Source: JBNPEO01 sp050490315 (GTDB lineage Bacteria > Actinomycetota > Actinomycetes > Actinomycetales > Micrococcaceae). From it: DNA of 64,000 bases. A program made the position numbers and the translations under genes. Every line of letters begins with the position of its first letter. Position 1 is the first letter of the stretch. Shown piece after piece: positions 27,641-35,718 of this stretch. The notes beneath the pieces are model-generated. The model did no database searches, had not been told where the DNA came from, and worked only from the letters and a program-made list of their open reading frames with translations. The stretch is from the NCBI RefSeq assembly GCF_050490315.1, contig NZ_JBNPEO010000006.1, forward strand, positions 86,735 to 150,734, read 5' to 3'.

Positions 27641-27974
27641 TCAATGTTCGTGCGGATCACCCTTGGCTTCTGTGCCAAAGATCAGGGTGACAGCGCGCAT
27701 GTCCACAACGAATCCTGCGAACAAAAGTGTGTAGCCAAGGAAGGTGTAGGGGTGGACGTTTTGAGTGAGCCAAGAGCCCGGATCGGCTTAGGTGGTCCCG
27801 GCGTTCCTTCCACCCTTTGAACCAAAAGAGCGGATTGCCGGCAGTTCCGGTGGGGATCATAATTTCCAGCACCATCAGCAAGCCAATACCGCGAACATGA
27901 ATGCCCAGCGCTACGACTCTGACAACGACGTCAAAGAATCCGAAGGCTACGTTCAGTGGCTCCACAGATTGCAT
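27641..27974 (-). pseudogene. Frame-broken small membrane-protein gene (remnant)
   Basis: On the minus strand, one frame from ATG 27974 reads MQSVEPLNVAFGFFDVVV followed by two hydrophobic stretches, up to about WKERRDHLSRSG. The downstream part looks coding only in a different frame: SWLTQNVHPYTFLGYTLLF and on through a third hydrophobic helix to KGDPHEH and a stop at 27641. The second frame has a TAA close to the junction (around 27788-27790), so at least one indel breaks the gene. I do not recognise the family. A sequencing error cannot be ruled out. It lies in an otherwise gene-poor stretch of about 600 nt (27537-28152). Confidence 0.5.
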
Positions 27975-28152
27975 TCTGCCCCGAGCGTGGAACTTGTTGT
28001 TGATCTTGCTCTAGTGGAAGCGTCACAGCTGGGCGACTTCGGGCGGGAGCGATAGTCTGGGGAGAGATTTTCCCGGTCCCGCCACTTTGGTTTTTGGCTG
28101 TTGGGGGGACCTGCACCTTTACTGGAACACCGTGAGAGAGGAACTGGAACAG

Positions 28153-28479
28153 ATGAGTGAGTTAGAGACTGTCAGCGTTGAGCAGATTCCCGCTGGCGGG
28201 ACCATTCTTGACGTTCGTGAAGACTACGAATGGGCCGCAGGCCACGTAGATGGCGCCCTCCACATCCCCTTGGATCAGTTGCCGGAGCGCATTGACGATC
28301 TGGACCCCGATGTGGACCTGTATGTCATTTGCCGTACCGGTGGCCGCTCGGTCCGCGCCACGCAGTGGCTGGTGGGCCAAGGCTATTCAGCCATTAACGT
28401 TGCCGGCGGTATGGGCGCATGGTTTGAGGCTGGCAAAGAAATGAAGGCCGACGGCGGCCAGGAACCTACTGTTCTTTAG
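28153..28479 (+). CDS. Single-domain rhodanese-like protein
   Basis: 108 aa from ATG 28153 (an upstream GTG at 28132 is possible). The domain begins with ISxxE-like SVEQIPAGGTILDVRE; the active-site loop is VICRTGGRS, with the catalytic Cys about residue 62. It is followed by VRATQWLVGQGYSAINVAGGMGAW. Such proteins carry persulfide sulfur to acceptors. It stands alone; a 14-bp direct repeat (GTTCTTTAGCTAGC, at 28471 and 28488) covers its stop codon and downstream flank. Confidence 0.9.
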   Translation: MSELETVSVEQIPAGGTILDVREDYEWAAGHVDGALHIPLDQLPERIDDLDPDVDLYVICRTGGRSVRATQWLVGQGYSAINVAGGMGAWFEAGKEMKADGGQEPTVL

Positions 28480-28570
28480 CTAGCTCTGTTCTTTAGCTAG
28501 CGTCCTCGCCGCTTACCTTACAGTCCCTCGAGCTTCGGCTCACCTACATATACCCCCTAAGGAATATTTG

Positions 28571-29563
28571 ATGGCTGAGCAAAAGTCCTACACCTTTCTG
28601 GGACCGGAGGGCACCTTCACCGAAGCGGCCCTGCTGCAGGTTTCCGGAGCTCGCGACGCTTTGCGTATACCGTCCTCCAACGTCAACACCGCACTGGATA
28701 AAGTCCGCGAAGGCAGTGTTGATGCGGCGATGGTGCCCATCGAGAATTCCGTTGAAGGCGGCGTGACGGCAACCCTAGATGCCATCGCTACCGGTGTTCA
28801 GCTGCAGATTGTCCGTGAAGTCCTGGTGCCGGTCAGCTTTTTCCTCGTGGCGCGGCCGGGCATAGCACTGACGGACATCAAGCGAATTTCAACCCACGGG
28901 CATGCGTGGGCCCAGTGCCGTCTTTGGGTAGAAAAGAATATTCCTGACTGTGAATATGTTCCAGGATCGTCCACTGCAGCTTCAGCCATGGGGCTGCTGG
29001 AAGACGATGCTGGTTATGACGCAGCGATTTGTGCCCCGATCGTGGCACAAGAGCAAGCCGGTCTCAACGTTCTTGCCGAGGACATTGGAGACAACCCAGG
29101 TGCCGTGACCCGTTTTGTGCTGGTCAGCCAGCCCGGAGCCCTTCCCGAGCCAACGGGTGCGGACAAAACCACGGTGGTTGTACCCTTGCCCAAGGACCGG
29201 CCTGGTGCGCTGATGGAAATCTTGGATCAGTTCGCTACTCGCGGGGTCAACTTGAGCCGGATTGAATCGCGTCCTACGGGTCAATATCTGGGTCACTACT
29301 TTTTCAGCATTGACGTTGATGGCCATGCCGCCGATGCGCGAGTTGCTGATGCTCTTGCCGGGCTGCACCGAATCAGCCCGGATCTCCGCTTCCTCGGCTC
29401 CTACGGCCGGGCCGATCAGCGCGCTACTAAGATCCAACAGCACTACTCGGACCAAGCGTTCCGTGATTCCCACGCCTGGGTGGACGCTTTGTTGACCCCG
29501 CCAGCGATGACCGATTCTGAGAGTGCGGGCAGTGCGCGTAAGGCTGGTCGCCGCCGGGCATAA
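28571..29563 (+). CDS. pheA: Prephenate dehydratase
   Basis: 330 aa monofunctional enzyme making phenylpyruvate for phenylalanine. The periplasmic-binding-like catalytic half (about residues 5-190) opens with YTFLGPEGTFTEAALL and ends with the catalytic GAVTRFVLVS. The ACT domain (about 205-280) carries DRPGALMEILDQF and IESRP, the Phe feedback site. The C-terminal 45 residues are a basic tail. ATG 28571 is preferred over the TTG 3 nt before it. It usually precedes the lipid kinase and serS in this family, as here. Confidence 0.95.
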   Translation: MAEQKSYTFLGPEGTFTEAALLQVSGARDALRIPSSNVNTALDKVREGSVDAAMVPIENSVEGGVTATLDAIATGVQLQIVREVLVPVSFFLVARPGIALTDIKRISTHGHAWAQCRLWVEKNIPDCEYVPGSSTAASAMGLLEDDAGYDAAICAPIVAQEQAGLNVLAEDIGDNPGAVTRFVLVSQPGALPEPTGADKTTVVVPLPKDRPGALMEILDQFATRGVNLSRIESRPTGQYLGHYFFSIDVDGHAADARVADALAGLHRISPDLRFLGSYGRADQRATKIQQHYSDQAFRDSHAWVDALLTPPAMTDSESAGSARKAGRRRA

Positions 29564-29744
29564 ACGCCCATCATGAGCGTTGCTCCAACGGCGGTTAGGA
29601 GCAGCAGAAACTTCGCCCCAAACTGTCCCAGCTGGCGCTAATAGCAAAATGCTTGCCTAGCTTCCTGTGTCTTCAGCCAATTGATGCGTATGCTTGCCAA
29701 ACCAAAAGGGGCAAGGTCCTCAACTGATCTCCAAGGAGGAGCGC

Positions 29745-29963
29745 ATGTCGGACAACGATGGCCAGGGAATGATTGTTAATCCCAAGCCAAGCAAAGACAA
29801 CCAGGACTGGGACGGCGACGAGGCTGACCGGGCTGATCGACTGCGCTTTGAAGAGGAGCAGGCGTTGATCCGCGAGCAGTCAGAAGCGCGTGCTGCTGCG
29901 AAGGTCCTGGAAGAGCAAGAAAAACAAGAGCAGGTCAGCCTCAAGGACGCCCAAAAGCGTTAG
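29745..29963 (+). CDS. Small charged helical protein of unknown function
   Basis: 72 aa from ATG 29745, which has an excellent AAGGAGGAG Shine-Dalgarno. The N-terminal 25 residues are Asn/Asp/Lys-rich and likely disordered; the remainder is a long Glu/Arg/Gln/Ala helix (FEEEQALIREQSEARAAAKV), coiled-coil-like. No family is recognised. Its stop overlaps the convergent lipid-kinase stop by 4 nt (29960-29963). The strong ribosome-binding site supports expression. Confidence 0.7.
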   Translation: MSDNDGQGMIVNPKPSKDNQDWDGDEADRADRLRFEEEQALIREQSEARAAAKVLEEQEKQEQVSLKDAQKR

Positions 29964-31033
29964 TTCTCGCTTGTATCCACACTGTTGTTTTTGACCCGAA
30001 CCAAGAGTGATCGTGGGTCCACCTCAACGGTGACTTCTGTTGCAGCGCCCGAGGGGTCGCCGTCGAGCTGTGTTTCCATCGGCTCGGCGCTACGAATAGT
30101 GATCTTCCGGGCGCTGTAGAAGTTCATCATGGGCAGATCGTGTTTGTGTTTGAACACAATTTTTCCGTACATTGCTAGCCAACCGATGGCACTGCGCGGG
30201 CTCATCACCACAACGTCGAGCTGGCCGTCGTCGATCATCGCGCCCGGGATAAAGTCGATGCCGCCGGGGATCAGGCCGCAATTGGCGAACAGTACGCTGC
30301 GGATTTTCCGTTTCTGCTCGGGTTCATCGTCGAGCGAGATGGTGACCGTTTTGCGCCGACCCGGCAAGTGCCGCACACCGGCCTCCGTGTAGGCGAGCCA
30401 GCCCACAGCTTTTTTGAGGTCGTCCTTGGTGTCGCCCACAACTTCGGCGTCCAAACCGATGCCGGCGATCACCAAAAAGGTGTGCTGGGATGACTCCTTA
30501 GTCACCGAGTTGGCGATCTTAATGCGCGCAGTGTCAATAAATCGTTGGCTACCAAAGAGGGCGGTTTGAACTGCCGCGTACAAGTCGCCCACGTCAATGT
30601 CTAGGTTGCGCCCCAAAAGGTTTCCAGTGCCCAAGGGCAGCAGGCCCATGGCCACATCGGTGCCGGAGAGTACCTCGGCCACGGCGCGAACCGTGCCGTC
30701 CCCACCGCCGGCAATAACGACGTCGACCCCGGCTTCCAGCGCCCGGCGCGTTTGCGAATACCCCGGATCCTCCACGGTGGTTTCGAAGAACAGCGGTGTC
30801 TCCCAACCCGCTAGAGTGGCCGAACGAATGATGGTGGACAGCGCCTCTTCGGCGCGCAGTTTGGACGGATTAATCACCACAGCCACACGTTGATGGCCGC
30901 TTGAAACCGCCTGCGATTCACCGGCAACTGCGCTACGAACATGCCGTGCTTGAAGACGCCGAACACCCCAAGCGCTGACGATTACGAACACAATAATCGC
31001 GGCGATGATGAGGTAAGGCAGCCAGTCAGTCAT
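29960..31033 (-). CDS. Diacylglycerol kinase-catalytic-domain lipid kinase (YegS/DgkB-like)
   Basis: 357 aa. An N-terminal helix (residues 5-25) precedes the DAGK domain: VAVVINPSK, then DVVIAGGGDGTVRAVAEVL (nucleotide-binding Gly loop) and LLPLGTGNLLGRNL. The C-terminal half matches the lipid-kinase substrate domain (GIGLDAEVVGDTK and the D/PSG tail QLDGDPSGAA). It likely phosphorylates diacylglycerol or a related lipid at the membrane. Cotranscription is not evident; it is convergent with the small gene at 29745. Confidence 0.92.
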   Translation of the reverse strand: MTDWLPYLIIAAIIVFVIVSAWGVRRLQARHVRSAVAGESQAVSSGHQRVAVVINPSKLRAEEALSTIIRSATLAGWETPLFFETTVEDPGYSQTRRALEAGVDVVIAGGGDGTVRAVAEVLSGTDVAMGLLPLGTGNLLGRNLDIDVGDLYAAVQTALFGSQRFIDTARIKIANSVTKESSQHTFLVIAGIGLDAEVVGDTKDDLKKAVGWLAYTEAGVRHLPGRRKTVTISLDDEPEQKRKIRSVLFANCGLIPGGIDFIPGAMIDDGQLDVVVMSPRSAIGWLAMYGKIVFKHKHDLPMMNFYSARKITIRSAEPMETQLDGDPSGAATEVTVEVDPRSLLVRVKNNSVDTSEN

Positions 31034-31131
31034 AGTCCTCTAACCATATCGGCACAACGGCGTTGAAATTGCGGCGACCCATCTGGAGTGCGAGCACCAA
31101 GGGAAGCGAAGATTTTCGATACTCTTGGAGG

Positions 31132-32412
31132 GTGATTGACGTAAAAGACCTCAGCGAGAATCCGGACAAGTTCCGTGCCAGCCAACAAGCCCGTGGCGCA
31201 GACGCCTCCGTGGTGGACCGGATCATTGCTGCAGACTCTACGCGCAGGGCGGCGCTGATTCGCTACGAGAACCTCCGCGCCGAGCAGAACGCCTTCGGCA
31301 AGCGTGTGGCTCAAGCCAAGGGTGAAGAGAAGCAAGCGCTATTGGCTGAGGTCAAGGTATTGGCTGGAGAGGTCAAGGCTGCGTCGGCTGAGGCTGACGC
31401 TGCCCAGGCCGAGCATGATGAGCTGTTGCGTGCCGTTCCCAACTTGGTGATTGAGGGCACGCCCGAGGGCGGCGAAGACGACTACGTTGTGGTCAAGACG
31501 GTTGGTACACCTCGCCAATTCAACGATTTTGAGCCGAAAGACCACCTGGAAATTGGTGAGCTGATTGGCGCGATCGACATGGAACGCGGCGCCAAGGTTT
31601 CAGGTTCACGTTTTTACTTCTTGCGTGGTGTTGGTGCCCGTCTGGAAATGGCACTCCTGCACATGGCCATGGATCAGGCGATCGAAGCCGGTTTTGTGCC
31701 AATGATTACCCCAACGTTGGTCCGTCCCGAGACCATGCAGGGCACGGGCTTCGATGTAAAGCACGACGCCGAGATCTACCGTCTCGCTGAAGACGACCTT
31801 TACCTGGTGGGCACCTCAGAGGTGCCGTTGGCCGGGTACCACTCGGACGAGATTTTGGACCTGTCCGATGGCCCTATTCGCTACGCGGGTCAGAGCTCTT
31901 GTTACCGCCGTGAAGCTGGATCCCACGGTAAGGACACCCGCGGGATCATCCGTGTGCACCAGTTCAACAAGGTGGAGATGTTCGTCTACACCACTGTTGA
32001 AAAGGCCGAGGCTGAACACCAGCGTTTGCTGGCTTGGGAAGAGGAAATGCTGGCCAAGTGCGAGCTGCCTTACCGCGTGATTGACACTGCTGCAGGGGAC
32101 TTGGGTAACTCGGCTGCCCGCAAGTTTGACTGCGAAGCGTGGGTCCCCACGCAGGGCGCGTATCGCGAGCTCACCTCCACCTCAAACTGCACCAGCTACC
32201 AAGCGCGCCGATTGAATATTCGCGAACGCGTTATTGGTGCCGACGGCTCCCCGAAGGGCACACGCCCCGTAGCTACCCTCAACGGCACCTTGGCCACTAC
32301 CCGGTGGATTGTGGCAATTCTGGAGCACCACCAGAACCCGGACGGTTCTGTGAATGTGCCCGAGGCTCTGCGACCGTACATTGGCGGCTTGGAAGTTCTC
32401 CCCGTTCTGTAG
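31132..32412 (+). CDS. serS: Seryl-tRNA synthetase
   Basis: 426 aa class II synthetase. Residues 1-100 form the tRNA-binding coiled-coil arm. The catalytic domain follows with motif 2 (SSCYRREAGSHGKDTRGIIR), the serine-binding TxE loop (LVGTSEVPL) and motif 3 (LNGTLATTRWIVAILEHHQ). The family-standard start VIDVKDLSENPDKFR gives GTG 31132, though its GGAG is only about 1 nt away, an unusually short spacing. A longer frame to 31063 lacks support. The stop lies directly against the left palindrome of the next cassette. Confidence 0.95.
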   Translation: MIDVKDLSENPDKFRASQQARGADASVVDRIIAADSTRRAALIRYENLRAEQNAFGKRVAQAKGEEKQALLAEVKVLAGEVKAASAEADAAQAEHDELLRAVPNLVIEGTPEGGEDDYVVVKTVGTPRQFNDFEPKDHLEIGELIGAIDMERGAKVSGSRFYFLRGVGARLEMALLHMAMDQAIEAGFVPMITPTLVRPETMQGTGFDVKHDAEIYRLAEDDLYLVGTSEVPLAGYHSDEILDLSDGPIRYAGQSSCYRREAGSHGKDTRGIIRVHQFNKVEMFVYTTVEKAEAEHQRLLAWEEEMLAKCELPYRVIDTAAGDLGNSAARKFDCEAWVPTQGAYRELTSTSNCTSYQARRLNIRERVIGADGSPKGTRPVATLNGTLATTRWIVAILEHHQNPDGSVNVPEALRPYIGGLEVLPVL

Positions 32413-32474
32413 TTCACCCGCAAACGGACTTTTCACCCCAAAACGACGGGGTGAAAAGTCCGTTTCACGGTGAA
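32413..32474. repeat. 62-nt imperfect palindrome, copy A (left of the DUF559 cassette)
   Basis: Arms 32413-32439 and 32448-32474 pair as TTCACC, a 3-nt mismatch, then AAACGGACTTTTCACCCC, around an 8-nt loop AAAACGAC. The stop codon of the DUF559 gene lies inside it (32465-32467). Copy B at 33527 has the same length and 20 of 27 identical bases in each arm. It is placed 1 nt after the serS stop. Confidence 0.9.
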
Positions 32475-33550
32475 TTCTGTGGTTTCAGCCCGGCGGCCAA
32501 GAGTGTCCGCATCAGTTTGTTGGGGTCGATTGCTGTGCTCCAGTCCCACCGGACAACGCGGTAGCCCATAGCCCGGAGCCGGTCCTCGCGCTTTTTCTCC
32601 AGCAAAACTGTTTCTCGGGCCGTTCGACCGCTCAAGTATTCATCGTTGAGATATTTCGCGGCGCCGTCGAATTCGCCGATAAGACGCTGTGCCCGCCAAA
32701 AGAAGTCTGAACGTCCCGCAAATCCTTGCGAGTCTGTGAAGTTCGTTTGGAGTTCCGGCGGTGGGAAGCCCAGAAGGTGCATGTTCGCGCGGCTTATAGA
32801 CTCTCCCGCGGATCCTGAATCAGCGTCAGCGAAATCCAGAATTTCGGTAATCCGAGAGCATTTAGTGGCTGACTTTAGCCCTGTGGCCGCAAGCGTGAGG
32901 GTTTCCCTGCTGAGCGCATGGGCCCCGAACCTATCGCTGCTGATGACGTGATCGGCAGCAGTGACGGCCTGCGCGAAGGGCAGCTTCCCCAGCAAGTCCA
33001 CGGCCGTTTGTGCCAAAGGGGTCACTCTGAAACCGTTCTGCATAACGAATGGGGCCGCGTAGAAGTGGCGGTAAACCCCGAACCCCGGCGTCCGCTCAAC
33101 GGTCCGGCGAGACCCAGCGATGTCTACTGAGCTGGTGGTGGACTGGCTCCGCCCCGCGTGGCCTTTGCTCGCATTCGCAATGTGAACTTCTTGGGGGATT
33201 CCCACCAGACACATTTGCCAGATGCGTCCCGCGGTTTCGAAGCAGAACGTGGCGTTAGGTTGTTCAAGTGCAATGGCCTGAGCGGTGTTGAGATACCTCG
33301 CCCATGGTGTAAGTTCCAGCCACGTGCTTTTCTCAAGGTAAACCCCGTGCCGGACACGTACTAGCTCACCCCGGGCAAAGCGTCGGCTGAGGGAGCGGGA
33401 ATCACCGAATTCCAGCCGTGCCTTGGACGCGCGTATGAATTCCTTCGAAATCTCCATGCCACTACTCTTCGGCGTTGGTCTCATGATCGGGCGGAAAAGT
33501 TTGTTTATGTGGAAAAGAGCAGGAAATTCACCCGCTGGTAGACAATTCAC
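32465..33550 (-). CDS. AbiEi-like winged-helix plus DUF559 nuclease-fold protein
   Basis: 361 aa if read from GTG 33550; internal starts at 33484 and 33457 (MEISKEF) are equally possible. The N-terminal part (RRFARGELVRVRHGVYLEK) resembles the DNA-binding winged helix of type IV antitoxin AbiEi. The C-terminal 100 residues are a DUF559/Vsr-like PD-(D/E)xK domain: GRSDFFWRAQRLIGEFDGAAKY with Asp and Glu at the expected active-site spots, then LRAMGYRVVRWDW. Its open frame runs from one palindrome to the other: GTG 33550 is in copy B and the stop is in copy A. No partner toxin is present, so a classical toxin-antitoxin pair is not shown. Confidence 0.83.
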   Translation of the reverse strand: MNCLPAGEFPALFHINKLFRPIMRPTPKSSGMEISKEFIRASKARLEFGDSRSLSRRFARGELVRVRHGVYLEKSTWLELTPWARYLNTAQAIALEQPNATFCFETAGRIWQMCLVGIPQEVHIANASKGHAGRSQSTTSSVDIAGSRRTVERTPGFGVYRHFYAAPFVMQNGFRVTPLAQTAVDLLGKLPFAQAVTAADHVISSDRFGAHALSRETLTLAATGLKSATKCSRITEILDFADADSGSAGESISRANMHLLGFPPPELQTNFTDSQGFAGRSDFFWRAQRLIGEFDGAAKYLNDEYLSGRTARETVLLEKKREDRLRAMGYRVVRWDWSTAIDPNKLMRTLLAAGLKPQNSP

Positions 33551-33588
33551 CCCGTCATTTGGGGGTGTTGCGTCCGTTTACGGGTGAA
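33527..33588. repeat. 62-nt imperfect palindrome, copy B (right of the DUF559 cassette)
   Basis: Left arm TTCACCCGC...TTCACCCC (33527-33553) and right arm GGGGTG...GTCCGTTT...GGGTGAA (33562-33588) around an 8-nt centre. It has the same layout and length as copy A, but the inner left arm has drifted so its own pairing is weaker. Another half site, TTCACCCGCG, follows at 33603. It supplies the possible GTG start of the DUF559 gene on the minus strand. Confidence 0.85.
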
Positions 33589-33664
33589 AGGTTCACAAGA
33601 GATTCACCCGCGCGTGTGGCCCTGGTCCTACTGATTCCAAGCCGTGCAATGAAACAATGGGCGT

Positions 33665-34510
33665 ATGACTACTACTACTGAATCAACAGTGGCTGGCATC
33701 GAAGACCAGCGAATTATTGAACAAACCAAATTGATCGCACTGGACGTTGACGGCACCCTTGTGGACCACAACGGGCACATGAGCGAGGGGGTCCGTGATG
33801 CGGCTAGGGCCGTGGTGGATGCAGGCCATCAGGTGCTTATTGCCACCGGCCGCTCACTCAACGCCACCTTGCCCATCATTGAAAAAATTGGCCTCGATCG
33901 CGGCTACGCAGTGTGCTGTAACGGTGGTGTGAGCCTCCGTCTAGATCCGGATTTGGACCTTGGCTACGAGATCATTCACAAAGCCACCTTTGACCCGGCG
34001 CCGGCCCTGCGCGCCCTGCGTGAGCGGCTCCCTGTGGCCAAGTACGCGCTTGAGGATGCCGACGGTAACTTCCTCTCCACCGAGCGCTTCCAAGACGCCA
34101 GCTTTGGCGTGGAGGCTCAGGCCGTGGACTTTCACACCATGCTTCAAGCAACAGCCGTCCGGGTGGTGGTTTTTAGCTCAGAGAACACCTCAGAGGAATT
34201 CAATGAAGCGATCGCTGAAATTGGCCTCTCCGGGGTAACTTATTCGGTGGGCTGGACGGCTTGGCTGGATATTGCTGCGGCCGGTGTCACCAAGGCCAGT
34301 GCCCTTGAGCAGTTGCGCCGCCACTTGGACATCCACCCGCGGCACACGATCGCCATCGGTGACGGCCGCAACGACATTGAAATGCTGACGTGGGCTGGCC
34401 GAGGTGTGGCCATGGGGCAGGCCCCAGATGAGGTCCTCGCCGCCGCGGATGAAGTTACAGCTTCAGTGTTCGACGACGGCGCAGCACTAGTGTTGCGCGG
34501 CCTCGCCTGA
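33665..34510 (+). CDS. Cof-type HAD-superfamily phosphatase
   Basis: 281 aa. Motif I LIALDVDGTLVDHNGHMSEG, motif II VLIATGRSLNAT, motif III Lys in VTKASALEQL and motif IV IAIGDGRNDIEMLTWAG are all present, with a C2B cap between. It should hydrolyse a phosphorylated metabolite. Second of two such genes in the window (the other is at 16354), only moderately similar. It normally follows serS directly in relatives, so the DUF559 cassette interrupts that order (inference from recalled synteny). Confidence 0.9.
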   Translation: MTTTTESTVAGIEDQRIIEQTKLIALDVDGTLVDHNGHMSEGVRDAARAVVDAGHQVLIATGRSLNATLPIIEKIGLDRGYAVCCNGGVSLRLDPDLDLGYEIIHKATFDPAPALRALRERLPVAKYALEDADGNFLSTERFQDASFGVEAQAVDFHTMLQATAVRVVVFSSENTSEEFNEAIAEIGLSGVTYSVGWTAWLDIAAAGVTKASALEQLRRHLDIHPRHTIAIGDGRNDIEMLTWAGRGVAMGQAPDEVLAAADEVTASVFDDGAALVLRGLA

Positions 34511-34537
34511 GCGGAACACGTCTAAGCAGAACGCGGT

Positions 34538-35137
34538 TTAGCGGACTTCCAGAATCATGTTCAGTAGCCTGGCCGCTGCGGGGCGGGCCGCGTGCTCCTC
34601 ATTCCATTGGGAGCGTGTGATCGCTTTGCTCACGGCCTGGGCTGTGATGCCAAGTTCGGCCGCAACGGCTTTCTGCTGACCCCGAACCCCCGGGGTGAGC
34701 AGCTCTAAAACGCGCCATTCGGCTACCGTGCGTTTCTCCACAAGGTTCCCTAACAAGCGCAGGATCGCTTCGGCGTCGTTCACTATTTCTGGGGTGGGTC
34801 CATCCACCGAAACCCGGATGCGTTCCTTGCTGTTGCGGACCCGGTCCACAGCGCGGCGTGCGTAAATGAGCCCATGCCCGGAAGCGTCTTTGATCTGATT
34901 GGGCAGCGGCTCGTTGACCGGCCCCACACCAATTCCGACGTTCCAACGCCCGCTGCGCAACGCGATCAGTGCTGCGTCTACTGTCTGGTGCGGGCAGTCC
35001 AGAATGCCTTGAACTTCATCTTCAACTGAACGATCAAAGTCGAGGCGCGCAGGAATATGGCGGAGGTCTTTGAGCAGTTGAGGGACTAGGTCACCGTCCC
35101 GTTTCCTGTCGCGCTGATTGATAGTCAAAGTGAACAT
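34538..35137 (-). CDS. SatD-like regulator with helix-turn-helix
   Basis: 199 aa. The first 130 residues resemble SatD-type regions (TLTINQRDRKRDGDLVPQLL, then ALIALRSGRWNVGIGVGPV and LIYARRAVDRVRN). The last 55 contain a MarR/sigma-like helix-turn-helix (QQKAVAAELGITAQAVSKAI). I am moderately sure of the SatD resemblance. It may be a ligand-responsive transcription regulator. It is convergent with the HAD gene (27 nt between stops). Its target is not evident. Confidence 0.65.
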   Translation of the reverse strand: MFTLTINQRDRKRDGDLVPQLLKDLRHIPARLDFDRSVEDEVQGILDCPHQTVDAALIALRSGRWNVGIGVGPVNEPLPNQIKDASGHGLIYARRAVDRVRNSKERIRVSVDGPTPEIVNDAEAILRLLGNLVEKRTVAEWRVLELLTPGVRGQQKAVAAELGITAQAVSKAITRSQWNEEHAARPAAARLLNMILEVR

Positions 35138-35199
35138 GGTGGATCACATGCTACTCGGTGGCCAGCGGTGCCAGTCCAATTCACGATCACGGAGATGAC

Positions 35200-35718
35200 C
35201 TAGTTGAACCGGCCGGTAAGTGCCTTGGTGGCCTCGAGGTCAATGTGACGGTGGTACTTGCGTTTGCCCTCATTGCCGGTGCTGGTGCCCGCACCTCCGG
35301 AGAAGAGCATCCCCACAATCAAACCGACCACTAGGACGTAGTGCAGGAACGTCACCCAGGCCATACGGAAGGATCCTGGCCGGCCGCCGTCGGAGTTCCG
35401 AACAAAGGCGCTCCCGGCGATCAAACAGCCTAGGGTGCGGCCAGTAGGGCAAAAGAGGCCGTAAACGGCGGACGCCACTAACCACGCGGCGATGGCCATA
35501 AGATAGGGGGTCCATTCGGAGGTGGCAGAGCGCGCTCCATAAAAATATGCGCCAAGCACCACTGCCACGATCAGCACTGCGTCCACCACAAAAGAACCAA
35601 TAACTTTGCCATAACCGGCAAGAATTACCGGCTGACCGTTTTCAAGGTGAGCTAGGTTTTTAGGAGATGAATTCCCTGATGCTGGCTGGGCGTACGGAGC
35701 TGAATCGCTCATGGGCAT
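35200..35718 (-). CDS. RDD-family membrane protein
   Basis: 172 aa. After a 30-residue soluble N-terminus come three to four hydrophobic helices: VIGSFVVDAVLIVAVVLGAY, a second about YLMAIAAWLVASAVYGLF and a third FLHYVLVVGLIVGML. The Arg/Asp/Asp-like residues of RDD proteins are partly visible (VVDAVL, GRTLGCLIAG). Function unknown; RDD proteins are often transporters. ATG 35718 overlaps the stop of the gene at 35718 by 1 nt (TAATG), so it is the third gene of the WXG100 operon. Confidence 0.8.
   Translation of the reverse strand: MPMSDSAPYAQPASGNSSPKNLAHLENGQPVILAGYGKVIGSFVVDAVLIVAVVLGAYFYGARSATSEWTPYLMAIAAWLVASAVYGLFCPTGRTLGCLIAGSAFVRNSDGGRPGSFRMAWVTFLHYVLVVGLIVGMLFSGGAGTSTGNEGKRKYHRHIDLEATKALTGRFN

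Noticed and set aside
28471..28501. 14-bp direct repeat after the rhodanese gene as a mobile-element footprint
   Set aside because: Only 3 nt lie between the two units; a small local duplication explains it.
32465..33550. Classical type IV toxin-antitoxin pair
   Set aside because: Only the AbiEi-like winged helix is present, fused to a nuclease fold; no AbiEii-like nucleotidyltransferase toxin is adjacent to this or the 42815 gene.
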